The notes beneath the pieces were generated by a model, which saw only the letters and a program-made list of their open reading frames with translations, made no database searches and was not told the DNA's origin. 64,000 nucleotides of DNA. Origin: Paulinella micropora (taxonomy: Eukaryota; Cercozoa; Imbricatea; Euglyphida; Paulinellidae). Shown in pieces: positions 22,949 to 31,361 of this stretch. The stretch is taken from positions 22,501 to 86,500 of the forward strand of contig WBZZ01000074.1 in the NCBI GenBank assembly GCA_019918135.1. The letters run 5' to 3'. How positions within the stretch are numbered: the stretch's first letter is position 1; the number at the start of each line of letters is the position of its first letter. A program made the position numbers and the translations under genes.

Positions 22949-23762
22949 AAAAATATTTATAGACAGGTCAGGATATATAAACACGAATAACAAATTTGTT
23001 TTGTGGGATGGAGGAACAGGCTCCACAACTGCTTTTAATGGATTTGGTATTAAACAAGACACAATGATGTATAATGTTAATGCTACAACCGATAATCATA
23101 TATTTTACTATGGTGCTACAAATGAATTACTTAGAATCGGTAATGCGGGTATTTCGGCTTCAAGGACAATAACGATGACTGATTCAACCTCTCAACTTTA
23201 CTTTTCGGACGGCACGACAACTACGTGCGGTATAAGGTGGTCTGACGATAACCACGGCCTATTTTGTAAGAGAAATACGAATGAGATGTATTTTAAGGAA
23301 TACGGCACTTGTTATTTCCAAACCACAGGTTCAAACACGAGAGCAACACTTACCAGCAGTGGTATCGTTAATACTTCTGATAGGCGACACAAAACCGACA
23401 TAAGAGATGCTGAATTCTGCGGTTTAGATGTTATCAATGCCCTCAAACCAAAGTGCTTCAAACTTAGAGAATCAAAAAGAGAGAATTGCGGATTTCTTGC
23501 TCGGGATATTGAAGAATTAGTTGAAAAAAAATTAATATATTTTAATCCAGTTGAAGACCATAAAGTGTCAAAAGAAGACGGGACAACAGAAGAATTAAAA
23601 ACAATGAATTATTTTGATTTAATAGCACCAATAGTTAAGGCCACACAGGAATTATCAGAAAAGGTGAATAATTTAGAAAAAGAAAATAAAACTTTACTTA
23701 ATATATTACAAGACCAAACCACCCAATTAGCAGAAATCCGAGCAGTCGTTTTCCCTCCGTAA
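22941..23762 (+). CDS. PLV fibre C-terminal region with S74 chaperone
   Basis: Beta-rich sequence leads to TSDRRHKTDIRDAEF and GLDVINALKPKCFKL, the signature of the peptidase S74 intramolecular chaperone known from phage endosialidase and other fibres. The S in TSDRR is the expected self-cleavage site. The C-terminal end is a coiled coil (QELSEKVNNLEKENKTLLNI). In phages this domain helps the fibre trimer to fold and then cuts itself off. Its place after the fibre repeats supports the same job here. Confidence 0.88.
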   Translation: MGKKIFIDRSGYINTNNKFVLWDGGTGSTTAFNGFGIKQDTMMYNVNATTDNHIFYYGATNELLRIGNAGISASRTITMTDSTSQLYFSDGTTTTCGIRWSDDNHGLFCKRNTNEMYFKEYGTCYFQTTGSNTRATLTSSGIVNTSDRRHKTDIRDAEFCGLDVINALKPKCFKLRESKRENCGFLARDIEELVEKKLIYFNPVEDHKVSKEDGTTEELKTMNYFDLIAPIVKATQELSEKVNNLEKENKTLLNILQDQTTQLAEIRAVVFPP

Positions 23763-23801
23763 GGACAAGCCCTTACAATCCCAATATAGTTTTTTGAGAT
23801 C

Positions 23802-23833
23802 GTAAGTGGTTTTTTGAAAAAAAAAGCACTTAC
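23802..23833 (+). promoter_or_regulatory. PLV class 1 hairpin before the membrane-protein gene
   Basis: GTAAGTG + G + TTTTTT pairs with AAAAAA + G + CACTTAC, leaving one conserved G-G mismatch. The stem ends one base before the ATG at 23835. Confidence 0.75.
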
Positions 23834-23834
23834 A

Positions 23835-24176
23835 ATGCCCCCTAGATTACATCCAGCACCCGTCATAGAAGTAGATGGCGGCGACCTCACACCAGAGTTG
23901 AAGAACCGTGTGCTAGATGTCCAAATTAAGCAGGAAGAAAAAAAATTAGACCACGAATACGAAGACAACTGGGACTGTTGTATGACCAAGCGAAAAACAG
24001 ACAGCAGACTGATCAAATACTTGTTTCAAATGGGCATCATTATCGCCATCATCACCCTTTGTATCGTGAGGCTGTCTGAAAAGAACTTACCGTGCGAGGT
24101 AGCCAACACTTATGTAGGTATTTTGACCTTACTTATCGGTATTTGCCTTCCTTCCCCTTCTAGTTCAAAGAAATGA
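23835..24176 (+). CDS. PLV two-span membrane protein
   Basis: 113 residues from the ATG at 23835, chosen because the class 1 hairpin ends just before it. The N-terminal half is soluble and charged (LTPELKNRVLDVQIKQEEKK). It is followed by CCMTKRK and two hydrophobic segments, MGIIIAIITLCIVRL and VGILTLLIGICL. It probably sits in a membrane, perhaps during virion assembly or entry. Small membrane proteins are common in PLV virion blocks, but I know no named match. Confidence 0.65.
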   Translation: MPPRLHPAPVIEVDGGDLTPELKNRVLDVQIKQEEKKLDHEYEDNWDCCMTKRKTDSRLIKYLFQMGIIIAIITLCIVRLSEKNLPCEVANTYVGILTLLIGICLPSPSSSKK

Positions 24177-24416
24177 ACATTCATATAGTTGAGTTTTATA
24201 CCAAGAAGCATCACTACCTGAGCACATTAAAGAAATGGCTTCATCAAAACTAACACACCAATCACTAAAAGGTTTATGCACACATTTAAATTTGGTTTCT
24301 ATTCCTTTTTGAATACACCACACACAACTTTCATTTTTTTTATCACCGACCCGTGAATAGAAATCACAAGCGGTCCGACCTAACACAGAGCACACAAATA
24401 ATAATATTAATAACAT
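24165..24416 (-). CDS. PLV small Cys-rich secreted-type protein
   Basis: 83 residues on the minus strand inside the plus-strand virion block. The start MLLILLFVCSVLGRTACDFY looks like a signal peptide ending near residue 14-17. It is followed by about nine cysteines in 65 residues (ESCVWC, FKCV, DWCV, LMCSG, YECS), suggesting a disulfide-bonded secreted or surface protein. It overlaps the end of the membrane-protein gene by 12 bases and shares a short AT-rich divergent spacer with the next plus-strand gene. Family unknown. Confidence 0.5.
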   Translation of the reverse strand: MLLILLFVCSVLGRTACDFYSRVGDKKNESCVWCIQKGIETKFKCVHKPFSDWCVSFDEAISLMCSGSDASWYKTQLYECSFL

Positions 24417-24453
24417 AATATATTATACAACATATAGAAACAAAAAATCGCAA

Positions 24454-24825
24454 ATGACTGATTTCAAGTTCCAAAAGATTATTTTTCTGAGTAATGATTT
24501 TCCAGGCGGTGTTAATGGTAGCAAGACATTTGACAAAAACATTCAAATGAACTTTACACCAACCAGAATGAATGTTAAGTTTATACACTATATGAATAAT
24601 GTGACGGAGACGAAAACAAAAATTCTTTGTATGGACCGCATCGGTATTATTGGAACATTCGCCGACAGCAACACCGCAAACATTTCCAATCTTAGCTACA
24701 ACTTAGGTATTATTAATTGGACAGACGGGCAATACACCTTTAAAGTGCTTAAAACAGACAATGGTAGTATTGAGACTGACCAACTAGCTGGAAGAATTGT
24801 TATTTGTTTAGAATTTTTGGCATAG
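24454..24825 (+). CDS. PLV conserved-type small beta-rich protein
   Basis: 123 residues, start ATG at 24454. The composition alternates hydrophobic and polar residues (IIFLSNDFPGGVNGSKTF, RMNVKFIHYMNNVTETKT, RIVICLEFLA) as in beta-sandwich virion proteins. It lies between the membrane-protein gene and the packaging ATPase. No motif allows a name; a minor virion protein is a reasonable guess. Confidence 0.5.
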   Translation: MTDFKFQKIIFLSNDFPGGVNGSKTFDKNIQMNFTPTRMNVKFIHYMNNVTETKTKILCMDRIGIIGTFADSNTANISNLSYNLGIINWTDGQYTFKVLKTDNGSIETDQLAGRIVICLEFLA

Positions 24826-24912
24826 GGGCCTGCTCCCCCGCAGGTAAAATAAAAAATATATTTTCTATATATACGCTTTGCAAGCGTAGCTTCGCAATAG
24901 TTTTTTGAGGTC

Positions 24913-24944
24913 GTAGGAGGTTTTTTGAAAAAAAAAGCTCTTAC
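24913..24944 (+). promoter_or_regulatory. PLV class 1 hairpin before the ATPase gene
   Basis: GTAGGAG + G + TTTTTT pairs with AAAAAA + G + CTCTTAC, one G-U pair and the conserved G-G mismatch. The ATG at 24946 follows after one base. Confidence 0.75.
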
Positions 24945-24945
24945 A

Positions 24946-25770
24946 ATGGAGAAAATTAATGATATACGAGTTAGACCAGTCAAGCAAAACGGAGATGGCG
25001 AGAAGTTGGCAAAAGGATATAAGTTATTTAATGAACCGTATGCCAATATTTTTCTTCTCGCTCGCAAGAAGAGTGGTAAGACGACAGCACTGTTTGAAAT
25101 CCTGAAACGAACGACTGACAGAAAAACAAGGATTGTTATTATAGCCAGCACGATACACAAAGACCACATTTACAAAGAAATGGTTAAGCACTTCAAGAAG
25201 AAGGGAAACCCGATGGCTATATACACATATTTGAAAAAGGATGGATACAGTGTGATTGATTACGAGTTAGACAAGCTCAACAAGCCAGATGAAGAGCAAG
25301 AAGAAGGCGAGATTGTTAAAGATGAGAAAGAAGAACCGAAGCCGAAGTTTCTTTATTTTGGTAAAGAAGAAAAGAAGAAACAGGAGGGAGGCAAAAAACC
25401 ACCGAGGCTGAGCAAATACATATCACCAGAAGTCGTTTTCGTGTTAGATGATTTAGGTAGTGGTTTAAGGGATAAGTCCGTTAGCGACCTGTTGAAAAAA
25501 AATAGACACTACAAGTCAAAGGTGATTATGAGCTCGCAATACCTAAACGACTTACGACCTGAGGCTATTAAACAGCTAGACTACCTTCTTATTTTTCCTG
25601 GACAGTCTCAGGATAAAATTGAACTCGTCTATAAGCATCTTGATTTGGGCTACGACCTTGAATACTTTATTGAAAAATACCACGAGGCGACCAAGGAACG
25701 GTTTAACTTTTTGTATGTGGATGCGGTATCGGACAAACTGAGGCAGAATTTCAACTATCGCTTGCGATAG
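24946..25770 (+). CDS. PLV FtsK/HerA (A32-like) packaging ATPase
   Basis: 274 residues. Walker A is ARKKSGKTT at residues 39-47 in NIFLLARKKSGKTTALFEIL. Walker B is VVFVLDDLG near residues 163-171, with a following KVIMSSQY sensor-like strand and LRPEAIKQLDYLLIFPG. This is the A32-type genome-packaging ATPase of Polintons, virophages and larger DNA viruses, which pumps DNA into the capsid. A Lys/Glu-rich insert separates the two Walker motifs. The ATG directly after a class 1 hairpin is taken as the start. Confidence 0.92.
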   Translation: MEKINDIRVRPVKQNGDGEKLAKGYKLFNEPYANIFLLARKKSGKTTALFEILKRTTDRKTRIVIIASTIHKDHIYKEMVKHFKKKGNPMAIYTYLKKDGYSVIDYELDKLNKPDEEQEEGEIVKDEKEEPKPKFLYFGKEEKKKQEGGKKPPRLSKYISPEVVFVLDDLGSGLRDKSVSDLLKKNRHYKSKVIMSSQYLNDLRPEAIKQLDYLLIFPGQSQDKIELVYKHLDLGYDLEYFIEKYHEATKERFNFLYVDAVSDKLRQNFNYRLR

Positions 25771-25851
25771 TCTATTGTCCCGCTTGCGGGACTACTTTCA
25801 ATATTAGATTTAAGTAATTTTATTATTTATTTTTTTTCACACATTATATAG

Positions 25852-25871
25852 GAACCTTTTGAAAAAGCTTC
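25852..25871 (+). promoter_or_regulatory. PLV class 2 hairpin before the core-protein gene
   Basis: GAACCTTTT + GA + AAAAGCTTC folds with one C-C mismatch, then ACCAAAACC. A second small hairpin at 25887-25905 (GCGGAG, 7-base loop, CTCTGC) ends exactly at the ATG at 25906. Confidence 0.75.
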
Positions 25872-25905
25872 ACCAAAACCGGAGGTGCGGAGGCGGAGTC
25901 TCTGC

Positions 25906-26220
25906 ATGCCAACATCACCAGTTATTATTTCACAACCATCGGGATACAATATCCGCTACAATCCTTCAATGCCGCAAGCAGGAGGTGCGAAGAACAGAAA
26001 GAAGAAGGGAAAAAAGAAACAAACAGGAGGAAAAGTTAATTGGAAAAAAGTCGGACAAGCAATAGTGGATGCTAATAGGTTTATCAAGAAGAACCAATTG
26101 ATTTCAAGGGGTGCTACTTTTCTTAACGACATTGGAGTGCCATATGCTGGTAAGGTAGCGATGGCTGCGGCTAAGCAAGGATACGGCAAGCAACGAGGAG
26201 GAGCTGTTAAGTTTCGGTAG
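25906..26220 (+). CDS. PLV basic core-type protein with GG sites
   Basis: 104 residues from the ATG at 25906, placed directly after the second hairpin. It is strongly basic (KNRKKKGKKKQ; KVNWKKVGQAI) and has three Gly-Gly sites, QAGGA, KQTGGK and KQRGGA. Small basic proteins cut at Gly-containing sites by the viral protease package DNA in adenoviruses, and GG sites are the cleavage sites of the related African swine fever virus protease. A DNA-condensing core protein is therefore the best guess. The Ala/Gly-rich C-terminal half could contact membranes or capsid. Confidence 0.65.
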   Translation: MPTSPVIISQPSGYNIRYNPSMPQAGGAKNRKKKGKKKQTGGKVNWKKVGQAIVDANRFIKKNQLISRGATFLNDIGVPYAGKVAMAAAKQGYGKQRGGAVKFR

Positions 26221-26274
26221 AAAGGGGAAACCCCTTTCAAACCCCCAACCCTTTCAAATGTAAAATCTTATATT

Positions 26275-26297
26275 AATTTTTTTTACTCAAATATACA
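26275..26297 (+). promoter_or_regulatory. PLV T-tract/AATATAC promoter-like motif, protease gene
   Basis: Eight T, then ACTCA and AATATACAACC, about 30 bases before the start codon at 26327. The same AATATACAACC word recurs at 30975-30985. Confidence 0.5.
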
Positions 26298-26326
26298 ACC
26301 TACAGTTGTAAACTGTAATAGTAGTA

Positions 26327-28213
26327 ATGCGAAGTAAGCCAAAGAAGAAACTTAAACAACGACCGCCGAGGATATACAGAACCAAAGATGGTAAGCCGTA
26401 TATTAAAGTAAAAGGCAAACGAGCATATCTCAACTTTGGCGAGAAAACGAATGACCTTTCAACACTTCAAATCGTTAAACTGTTTCTGAAATATATGAAA
26501 GGGGATACCCATTCCAAACCCAACCGGCGGGGTCGTAGGGGCGGAGTCCCTACAATAGTTAAGTCCGAATTCAATCGTCTCGAACACGAGAACCGCAATC
26601 AGGTAAATAATCAGCTAGATAAACTCAAACTGGAAAAGTATGAGCAAATACACGAGCTAGAAAAGAAAGACAAAGAAGCAAAAGAACAACAAAAGAAAAT
26701 AGAAGAGCGAGAAGGCGAAACGAAAAGAAATGAACTCGCACTCATACAAACCGAAAACTCTCAAAGGCAAAGATTAGAGGATATTAGGAGAGAAATCAAA
26801 GACCAAGATGCCATCAGCAATGCTTTAATTGAAAGAGAAGTGGCCTTGAAAGAAGCAAAAGATAAACTAAAAAGAAAGGAAAGAAAACAAAGGGAGTATG
26901 TTTTTACCGAAGAAGAAGCCATAGCATTTGCGGAGCAACTTCAAAGAAGGGATGATGAAGCGAAACGACGACAAGACGATTTAAGACAGCAAGCAATGGA
27001 AGCAGACCAGAAAACAGCCGAAGCAGAACAGAAGGCAGATGAAGAAAAACAGAAAGCATTTATAGCAAGGATAGAAAGAGCTCAAACACTATTTGCTAGC
27101 GGCGGCAAGAAAAGACAGATTAGTGTCAATAGTTTAGCAAAAAAACTAGGGTGGAAAACGAGGGGGAGCAAACACGGAAACAAAGATGTTGAAGGCAGAA
27201 CTGCTAACGGTTATATCAAAGAAATCATAGCACTTAGACAGGGAGAACTAAACATAACCACTGGTATGACATTTACGGAATTAGAAAATGCCTTAATAGG
27301 GCTAACCGCACAGGGCGGAACTGGTGCTAAAAAATTAGAAGACATCATTAGAAAAATATTAACTAAGATGATGATAAAAAAGCATTTGAAACGAAGTGAA
27401 TGGAAGACTAAATCAAAGAAAAAAGAATTAGTAAATACCCTAATAAACAAAATGTATGCCGACCCCAACACATATAAAGCACTTTCAAATGAATTCCAGA
27501 TACAACAAACACTACCCACAGAAGATATACCAGCCCAAGTTCAACCAACCCCCAAGGTAGAGGAAATTCAACCACCGACAACAGAAGAGCAACAACCAGC
27601 AGGGGCAAGCCCCCGCACCCCCACCACAGATGTAGAGGAAGTTCAACCACAAGCACTCGATGAAGTTCAAACACAAAATGAGAAAGAGGTAAATCCAGGG
27701 GTTGTAGGGGGAGGAGGCCCCTACAGAGGACTAATGACGGACGAAATAGACAGTATTATGAAAAAGCACGATTGGTATTTGGGGACTGTGGCCAGCGATG
27801 AGATAAACAAATTGAAACCAGAAAAAAGAAAGAAGTATGGTTTTATAATGAACACAGACCCGAGCACCAAAAAAGGGCAACATTGGATTGCGGTTTATAC
27901 TTCTTTAGACGGCGATAGAAGCATACAGATATACGACCCACTCGCTTTGTATAAGCCGACTGACCTATTTCTACATCAAATGAAACAGCTTATTGAAAAG
28001 AGTAGGCCGAGCACATACTTATTAATGAAGGTTAATCAGGTTAAAAACCAAAGTGATACGAGCACAACCTGCGGATGGCACAGTATTAGGTTTTTGTTAG
28101 AGCGGTCGAAAGGTAATAGGTTTAAATTTGCCAGCGGTTGGACTGACTTAAAAGAAAAAGAAGCGGAGGACCTGAAATCGCAGAATGGGTATGGCTTTGA
28201 CACATATATATGA
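26327..28213 (+). CDS. PLV adenain/Ulp1-like maturation protease, long N-term
   Basis: 628 residues. Residues 1-75 are basic and end in RGRRGGVP. About 80-250 is a long Glu/Lys/Gln coiled coil. About 265-385 is helical and Lys-rich, and 390-460 is Pro/Glu-rich. The C-terminal 150 residues form a cysteine protease: His519 in GQHWIAVY, Asp537 in YDPLA and Cys582 in TTCGWHSIRFL fit the adenain/Ulp1 triad. It would cut capsid proteins during maturation. The long coiled-coil front is unusual next to ~200-residue adenains and may tether the enzyme inside the particle. Confidence 0.88.
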   Translation: MRSKPKKKLKQRPPRIYRTKDGKPYIKVKGKRAYLNFGEKTNDLSTLQIVKLFLKYMKGDTHSKPNRRGRRGGVPTIVKSEFNRLEHENRNQVNNQLDKLKLEKYEQIHELEKKDKEAKEQQKKIEEREGETKRNELALIQTENSQRQRLEDIRREIKDQDAISNALIEREVALKEAKDKLKRKERKQREYVFTEEEAIAFAEQLQRRDDEAKRRQDDLRQQAMEADQKTAEAEQKADEEKQKAFIARIERAQTLFASGGKKRQISVNSLAKKLGWKTRGSKHGNKDVEGRTANGYIKEIIALRQGELNITTGMTFTELENALIGLTAQGGTGAKKLEDIIRKILTKMMIKKHLKRSEWKTKSKKKELVNTLINKMYADPNTYKALSNEFQIQQTLPTEDIPAQVQPTPKVEEIQPPTTEEQQPAGASPRTPTTDVEEVQPQALDEVQTQNEKEVNPGVVGGGGPYRGLMTDEIDSIMKKHDWYLGTVASDEINKLKPEKRKKYGFIMNTDPSTKKGQHWIAVYTSLDGDRSIQIYDPLALYKPTDLFLHQMKQLIEKSRPSTYLLMKVNQVKNQSDTSTTCGWHSIRFLLERSKGNRFKFASGWTDLKEKEAEDLKSQNGYGFDTYI

Positions 28214-28323
28214 AGCAGGGGCCTTCGTCCCCCGCACCCCCTCCGTTGTGGTATGTAATTATCGACTACATCGATAGATGTAAAACAAAAAATATATTTT
28301 CTAATATATAGTTTTTTGAGGTC

Positions 28324-28354
28324 GTAGGAGGTTTTTTGAAAAAAAAGCTCTTAC
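28324..28354 (+). promoter_or_regulatory. PLV class 1 hairpin before the penton gene
   Basis: Same GTAGGAG/CTCTTAC stem and T6/A-run core as at 24913; the ATG at 28357 follows after two bases. A shared AAAAAATATATTTTCTA word lies about 40 bases upstream of both copies. Confidence 0.75.
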
Positions 28355-28356
28355 AA

Positions 28357-29169
28357 ATGGAATATAGGGGAGGCAGGAGCTCAAACATTTACTATGTCAA
28401 TAGCAAAAATAGGATAAACGGCACGGACAGTGATTTCACTCACTCCATTGATATGAAATCGCTAGATAATCCAACCCATTGTAAGATACTCCATATCTAT
28501 GTGTCGAAGTCGTATTACTCTGTGGCGAGTCATTATAATACTTTTACTCTGAGTGAAGATGGATTTGAGGCTCTGATTACGATACCCGAGGGCAACTACA
28601 CGATGAACAACTTAAAAAATAAACTGGCCGAGGTGCTAACGGCTGACAGCCCCAACAACTACACATACACCGTTACGAGCAACAACACAAACACCGACCC
28701 AGAAGACGGTAAGCTATTATTTACAGTAGCGAACAACCTAGGCATTCAACCGCGGTTTATATTTGACACCGAAACTCGTATTCACGAAGTAATGGGTTTT
28801 GACCGCGACTCAACATATTTCTTTGCTAATAATACACTGAGGTCACCAAATGTCATAATCTTGACGGGCGAAAAAACATTGTATCTACAAAGCGACCTCG
28901 TTGGGGAAGGTGATAATCATGTGCTCCAAGAAATATACACGGCGAATGAAATCCCATTCGGCTCTGTTATCTACGACGGAAGCGGGTCGGAGTATGGCAA
29001 AAGATTATCTACGAGTTCAAGCAATGTGTACAGGTTGTACTTAACTGACGAAAACGACCAACCCATTAACCTAAATGGTTTGGGTGTTGTAATGACATTG
29101 TTGATTTACCGCGAGACGAATTATTTTAATTTATTTACATCATTTTTTAATTTGTTGAAAAGCCGGTAA
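28357..29169 (+). CDS. PLV penton (minor capsid) protein
   Basis: 270 residues from the ATG at 28357 after a class 1 hairpin. The start MEYRGGRSSNIYYVNSKNRI, the repeated beta-strand pattern, the EALITIPEGNYTMNNLKNKL strand-helix step and the end INLNGLGVVMTLLIYRE match single-jelly-roll penton proteins of Polintons and virophages. These form the fivefold vertices of the capsid. The position just before the major capsid gene is the usual PLV order. A GG site lies at residues 5-6. Confidence 0.85.
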   Translation: MEYRGGRSSNIYYVNSKNRINGTDSDFTHSIDMKSLDNPTHCKILHIYVSKSYYSVASHYNTFTLSEDGFEALITIPEGNYTMNNLKNKLAEVLTADSPNNYTYTVTSNNTNTDPEDGKLLFTVANNLGIQPRFIFDTETRIHEVMGFDRDSTYFFANNTLRSPNVIILTGEKTLYLQSDLVGEGDNHVLQEIYTANEIPFGSVIYDGSGSEYGKRLSTSSSNVYRLYLTDENDQPINLNGLGVVMTLLIYRETNYFNLFTSFFNLLKSR

Positions 29170-29290
29170 TATGGGCCTGCTCCCCCTATACATGCTCAAC
29201 GAGTTGAGCTTTTTGCTCGCAAAAACCCCGCAGGAGGTTAGTAATGTATTTTTGAATTATTTATTTATTTTTTTCTCATATTACAATATA

Positions 29291-29311
29291 GAACCTTTTG
29301 AAAAAAGATTC
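29291..29311 (+). promoter_or_regulatory. PLV class 2 hairpin before the major capsid gene
   Basis: GAACCTTTT + GA + AAAAAGATTC with one mismatch, then CACCAAAAAC. It lies 27 bases before the ATG at 29339. Confidence 0.7.
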
Positions 29312-29338
29312 ACCAAAAACTTCGGGCACTTACACAAA

Positions 29339-30715
29339 ATGCCCACACAACACGGAGGCGAACTAGATTTTAGCAGGACTGACTACATCAGTGCTTCTTA
29401 TCGTTTGAATAAGCTTACCCCTCGCGAGGGTTCTTCTAGTGTCACTGTGACTACCGCAGGAGGACAGGAAAGCAACTTTGACCTTATCAGCCGTCCTTTT
29501 AACTTGGCTCGCTCTATTTTGAGTTTTACTTATGCTCCAACATTGAAGGCTGCGAACTACAATAAATGCTTTATGGACTGCTTGGCACCGATTAGGCAGA
29601 TACAATTGATTACCAGAGGTGGTGTTTATCTGTGCGACATTAATGAAGTCGGAAATATCACTAAGATGATTTGGAAACCCGAAACCTCCATTGATGATTT
29701 ACTTGCTTTGGAAAACCACGACAATGGAACTGGTGCGGGATGTATGCTTCAGAAGAACAACACAACAAGCGGTGCGAGTTTTAGTAACACCGCTGCGACT
29801 GAAAGAAAAGTTAGCTTGCTTGATGCTATCGCTTTAAAGGCGGATGGTACGGGTTTGACCGCTTTTGGTGCTACGAACGGTGGTGATGTTTTGGGGGCGA
29901 TTACTACTCGTATTAGTGAAGTTATGGCTTCATACCAAGCTAAGATGCGGGCTTACTTAACTCAACCAGCAACCAATGCTCGCAGACACGATGATACTTC
30001 AATCGCTGCAGCAACTGGCACTCTTAGTGTTGTTAATGTCGCACACAATGAGGCTAAGTATTTCTCTGGAGGAGCTATTGGTCAACCAGAACCGATTATC
30101 AATGTTAAGATTAATCTTGGAATGCTCTACAATACTATTTTCGCTCTGGATAAAACTATTATGTTTCCAGAAATTTTGACTATGCGGATTGTTTGGCAAC
30201 AGACTCCCAAAATCTTTTATTACAACGACGACCCTCTTTCTACGGGTGGAGGCACGGTCGCGGCAGCTGATACAGATGTTAAGGTGACTAATCTCAACCT
30301 TTTCTTGGCTGTTGAAACCAATCCTGATGTCATTCAATCAATTCAACAGAAGATTATGAGCCCCGAAGGTATGAGCTTTAACATCGATTATTCTTATTTG
30401 TATAAAAACACTGTCGGTCTCGCTTCAACTTCTCAAAATGTTATCCTTAGATTTGATAGAGGTCACGGACGACGAATTAAGAAGATTTATCACTCCGTGT
30501 TCAGCGGAACAGAAAATAAGAACACCGCCTACGACAATAGCAACATAAATCCCGCTAAGGTTACTAGCTTTTATACCACACTGAATGGGGCACGACTTCA
30601 GGAATTCAATATTGATTGTGCGGCTACAAAACTAGAAGACTATATGTATCTTAAGCCGAAGTTGGAAGGCTCTGCTTTGATGAATAGCAATGTTTATCAA
30701 TACAACTGGTTTTGA
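29339..30715 (+). CDS. PLV major capsid protein, double jelly-roll
   Basis: The ATG at 29339 starts MPTQHGGELDFSRTDYISAS. Later segments ARSILSFTYAPTLKAANYNK, LDKTIMFPEILTMRIVW and VTNLNLFLAVETNPDVIQSI have the hydrophobic strand pattern of double-jelly-roll capsid proteins of PLVs, whose trimers tile the icosahedral shell. The length (about 460-510 residues) fits. It follows the penton gene and carries a GG site at residues 6-7. Identification rests on pattern, order and neighbours; a structure prediction would be decisive. Confidence 0.85.
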   Translation: MPTQHGGELDFSRTDYISASYRLNKLTPREGSSSVTVTTAGGQESNFDLISRPFNLARSILSFTYAPTLKAANYNKCFMDCLAPIRQIQLITRGGVYLCDINEVGNITKMIWKPETSIDDLLALENHDNGTGAGCMLQKNNTTSGASFSNTAATERKVSLLDAIALKADGTGLTAFGATNGGDVLGAITTRISEVMASYQAKMRAYLTQPATNARRHDDTSIAAATGTLSVVNVAHNEAKYFSGGAIGQPEPIINVKINLGMLYNTIFALDKTIMFPEILTMRIVWQQTPKIFYYNDDPLSTGGGTVAAADTDVKVTNLNLFLAVETNPDVIQSIQQKIMSPEGMSFNIDYSYLYKNTVGLASTSQNVILRFDRGHGRRIKKIYHSVFSGTENKNTAYDNSNINPAKVTSFYTTLNGARLQEFNIDCAATKLEDYMYLKPKLEGSALMNSNVYQYNWF

Positions 30716-30907
30716 TGCGACAGCTTTGACAATACCCGTCCGCTGTGGAGCAAGGACCAAAATGAAATCAGCGGATTAAGTCTAGACACTGAGCGACGAT
30801 GGGAGTTTATCGCGACCACCGTGAATGGTGCCTACAACCATTACACATTTGTCGTAACTCAGCAAGAAGACTAACTGTTAAGAACGGCACCATTACTAGG
30901 AATTAAT

Positions 30908-30931
30908 GAACCTTTTTTTAAAAAAAGCTTC
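30908..30931 (+). promoter_or_regulatory. PLV class 2 hairpin downstream of the capsid gene
   Basis: GAACCTTTTTTT + AAAAAAAGCTTC, then ACCAAAA. No start codon follows closely; a T-tract/AATATAC motif (30961-30981) and a class 1 hairpin (31021-31051) come next, so this copy may be a relic or a shared control region. Confidence 0.6.
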
Positions 30932-31020
30932 ACCAAAAAAATTAATAAAAAATTTAGATTTATTTTTTTCTTAGAATATACAACCTACTCCGCACTTTTG
31001 AAAAATAGTTTTTTGAGGTT

Positions 31021-31051
31021 ATAGGAGGTTTTTTGTAAAAAAAGCTCCTAT
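31021..31051 (+). promoter_or_regulatory. PLV class 1 hairpin at a fibre-like gene start
   Basis: ATAGGAG + G + TTTTTT pairs with AAAAAA + G + CTCCTAT: a fully paired outer stem that differs from the other copies by compensating changes. The ATG at 31050 lies inside the stem. Confidence 0.75.
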
Positions 31052-31334
31052 GCACCAACGAAATTTGATAGCACAAGATGATGGAGGAAATTTTGTTAAT
31101 TTGAAATGTGGAACTTATGGAGAATTAAAAACAAAATTAACAGATGACAACTTAACAGCATTCGGTGAAATATCCACAGCACAATACACACCGATTATTC
31201 AAGAGACATTTATGTATAATGTAAATTCTGCTAAATGGGATAGTGCTGTTGTTAATTCTACTGTTGAAATGAAGAATTCAATGGCTAGCATATCAACAAC
31301 AGCGGCGGTAGGGGCTAGCGGATACATTCAATAA
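31050..31334 (+). CDS. PLV second fibre-like protein, N-terminal region
   Basis: About 94 residues beginning MHQRNLIAQDDGGNFVNLKC. The sequence is polar and beta-rich with Gly/Ala/Ser runs (ISTTAAVGASGYIQ). It starts at a class 1 hairpin and lies after the capsid gene, so a surface protein of the virion is likely. A GG site is at residues 12-13. No family could be named. Confidence 0.55.
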   Translation: MHQRNLIAQDDGGNFVNLKCGTYGELKTKLTDDNLTAFGEISTAQYTPIIQETFMYNVNSAKWDSAVVNSTVEMKNSMASISTTAAVGASGYIQ

Positions 31335-31361
31335 AAAAAAAGAATTAAATATCGTGCTGGT

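Noticed and set aside
20933-23762. Bacterial or phage contamination suggested by the S74 fibre
   Set aside because: It lies between the inverted repeats and among PLV genes of the same AT-rich composition, all inside a nested eukaryotic insertion with exact target duplications.
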